Position numbers and translations under genes: made by a program. Under the pieces are notes generated by a model. It made no database searches. It was not told the DNA's origin and worked only from the letters and a program-made list of their open reading frames with translations. Positions 54,444-55,897 of a stretch of DNA of 55,897 nt are shown one piece after another. Numbering within the stretch: position 1 is the first letter of the stretch; each line of letters opens with the position of its first letter. This DNA comes from Chitinophagaceae bacterium (GTDB lineage: Bacteria; Bacteroidota; Bacteroidia; Chitinophagales; Chitinophagaceae): assembly GCA_028288595.1 (NCBI GenBank), contig JAQBNK010000121.1, positions 1 to 55,897 on the forward strand, in the 5' to 3' direction.

Positions 54444-55823
54444 CTATTGCAGCTTAATTTTTGATTTTTCAATTCCAAGTTTTTTTATTCTTGAATTCAG
54501 GGTTGAAACTTTCATCTTCAGTAATTCTGCCGCCCCACCTGACCCGTAAACTTTCCAATTGCAACCTTTTAAGGTAGCCATGATGTGGTCTCTTTCGTTT
54601 TCAGCAATACTCTTCAAATTTCTATCAGAAGAAATTGTCTTTATAATTTCCGGATTAAGATAAAACTCAGTAACAATCGGTCCTTTTGTAAGTAAAGTAG
54701 TACGCTGTATTAAATTTTCTAATTCTCTTACATTTCCAGGCCATTCAAAACTTTCCATTTGCCGTATAAATTCGGCAGAAAAGCCTGTAATGATCTTTCT
54801 CTCCATGTCGGCAAATTTGGTGATGAAGGAATTCGACAATAACATAATGTCCTCCTTCCTTTCCCGAAGTGGAGGAATTAAAACCGGAAATACGTTTAAC
54901 CTGTAGTAAAGGTCCATTCTGAACCGGCCTGCAGTAACTTCTTCGTCCAGCCGGCGATTAGTCGCAGCTAAGATACGAACATCGACGGTTTTGGTTTTGC
55001 CCCCTACAGGTTGAATTTCCTTTTGCTGTATGACCCTAAGAAATTTTACCTGTAAATCGGCAGGAAGTTCTCCTATTTCATCCAGGAAAATTGTTCCCCC
55101 ATCTGCTTCTTCAAATTTGCCGATTCTTTTTTCTAAGGCTCCGGTAAACGATCCTTTCTCATGTCCGAACAACTCAGATTCTATTATGCCGGGAGGTAAA
55201 GCCGCACAGTTTACTACAACCATTGGCTTCATATTTCTCCGTGAGTTTTTGTGAAGTGCTCTCGCCACCAATTCCTTTCCCGTTCCACTTTCACCAAGAA
55301 TTAAGACAGTTGTCTCGGAAGGGCCTGCAAGCTTTATATGCTCCAATACACTTTGCATTGATTTGCTTTGTGTGATAATATTCGGTCCATCTTTGCCTTC
55401 AGCTAAACCTCGACTTTCGTCCTGCTCATTTATTCTCAATCCAACTTTTTGCATCACACCATGAAGTTCAAGGGCTACTTCCAGTGCTGCAAACACATCA
55501 CGCTGACGGAATGGTTTCACCAGGAAACCGTATGGTTTGGTCGCTTTAGCAGCAAGAAAAACTTTCCGATTGGAATTGGCTGACAAATAAACAAAAGGCA
55601 CTTTCCTTGTATTAAGAATTTTCGCAAAGTCGATGCCGGTTAGTGATCCTTGCAGATAAATATCCAATAATACCAAATCCGGATTGTGTCGGTCAAGCAT
55701 ATCCATAGCCTCAACGAAAGATGCAGCGATCGGCACAACCGCATAGCCTGCCCGATCAAGAATAAGCCTGAGATTATTGGCCTCAATAAACTGATCTTCG
55801 ACTATGAGAATTTTAAGTTTCAT
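54444..55823 (-). CDS. Sigma-54-dependent response regulator (NtrC family)
   Basis: 459 residues. Receiver 1-120 with D54 (LVLLDIYLQGS); AAA+ domain about 145-385 with Walker A GESGTGKE (177-184), the sigma-54 contact loop HEKGSFTGAL (GAFTGA variant GSFTGA, 224-229) and Walker B GTIFLDE (243-249); C-terminal Fis-type HTH. Activated by phosphorylation, it would open sigma-54 promoters. Its ATG overlaps the stop of the upstream gene (ATGA), which is likely the cognate kinase or an accessory protein. Whether it controls the GntP operon 260 bases downstream is untested; no -24/-12 box was recognised there. Confidence 0.93.
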   Translation of the reverse strand: MKLKILIVEDQFIEANNLRLILDRAGYAVVPIAASFVEAMDMLDRHNPDLVLLDIYLQGSLTGIDFAKILNTRKVPFVYLSANSNRKVFLAAKATKPYGFLVKPFRQRDVFAALEVALELHGVMQKVGLRINEQDESRGLAEGKDGPNIITQSKSMQSVLEHIKLAGPSETTVLILGESGTGKELVARALHKNSRRNMKPMVVVNCAALPPGIIESELFGHEKGSFTGALEKRIGKFEEADGGTIFLDEIGELPADLQVKFLRVIQQKEIQPVGGKTKTVDVRILAATNRRLDEEVTAGRFRMDLYYRLNVFPVLIPPLRERKEDIMLLSNSFITKFADMERKIITGFSAEFIRQMESFEWPGNVRELENLIQRTTLLTKGPIVTEFYLNPEIIKTISSDRNLKSIAENERDHIMATLKGCNWKVYGSGGAAELLKMKVSTLNSRIKKLGIEKSKIKLQ

Positions 55824-55897
55824 TGTTCAATGTTCTCGCTTTTTACATAGGCCATTTGATTGGTAAGCGGTCCTTTCTTGAATTCAACACTAAGTTC
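55820..55897 (-). CDS. C-terminal 25 codons of an upstream gene, partial
   Basis: An open frame enters from the right edge and ends with TGA at 55820-55822, overlapping the ATG of the sigma-54 regulator by 4-base ATGA. The visible tail (LSVEFKKGPLTNQMAYVKSENIEQ-like) shows no domain. The translational overlap suggests the same operon, with a sensor kinase as the expected partner, but this cannot be confirmed. Confidence 0.6.
   Translation of the reverse strand, partial: ELSVEFKKGPLTNQMAYVKSENIEQ

Overview
The window is a gene-dense, AT-rich chromosomal segment of a Bacteroidota bacterium, most likely of the Chitinophagaceae or a close relative. This rests on protein character: Sec signals ending in SxQ or AQ, HEIQNPLNFV-type TPR histidine kinases, DUF4241 lipoproteins and a TAnnTTTG-type promoter box. 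It also rests on dispersed intergenic palindromes of a kind common in that group. There are no rRNA or tRNA genes, CRISPR arrays, transposases or prophage genes. Both ends cut through genes: the C-terminus of a LigD-type polymerase domain on the left, and the last 25 codons of a gene upstream of an NtrC-type regulator on the right.

Layout. (1) 1-3.3 kb: the ligD end, two small lipoproteins, a frameshifted small gene and a secreted PAP2 phosphatase. (2) 3.7-10.9 kb: a TolC / adaptor / RND efflux operon facing a convergent OmpR-type regulator and sensor kinase. A shared 17-bp operator candidate lies upstream of the regulator and in the PAP2/TolC intergenic region. (3) 11.0-20.5 kb: a tight six-gene operon (FHA-like, 32-aa membrane microprotein, PP2C phosphatase, SEDS-transpeptidase fusion, FHA, Ser/Thr kinase). 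This is the most striking part. It parallels the actinobacterial fha-pstP-rodA-pbpA-pknA/B locus, but RodA-like and PbpA-like activities sit in one 1399-residue polypeptide. (4) 20.6-30.9 kb: a complete reductive pyrimidine catabolism operon (NCS1 permease, PreT/PreA, dihydropyrimidinase, ureidopropionase, class III aminotransferase, MmsA) with a divergent Lrp/AsnC regulator. Its larger gaps carry several different palindromic repeats. (5) 31.0-36.8 kb: a surface-polysaccharide-like cluster with a GT, UDP-galactopyranose mutase, a GH1-like/RmlD fusion and a leaderless GH5. (6) 37.1-49.9 kb: four tandem TPR histidine kinases with near-identical kinase cores, one carrying five ~188-residue repeats, followed by a stand-alone receiver and a receiver-adenylate cyclase. 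All junctions but one overlap. (7) 50.2-54.2 kb: a D-amino-acid/dipeptide utilisation operon (GntP/DsdX-like permease, RidA, D-threonine aldolase-like enzyme, M19 dipeptidase). (8) 54.4 kb to the end: a sigma-54-dependent response regulator and the tail of its upstream partner.

Two themes recur. One is signalling tied to the envelope: Ser/Thr phosphorylation around peptidoglycan synthesis, and many TPR sensors converging on cAMP. The other is protein fusion: SEDS with PBP, GH1 with RmlD, receiver with cyclase, and repeated sensor modules in a single kinase.
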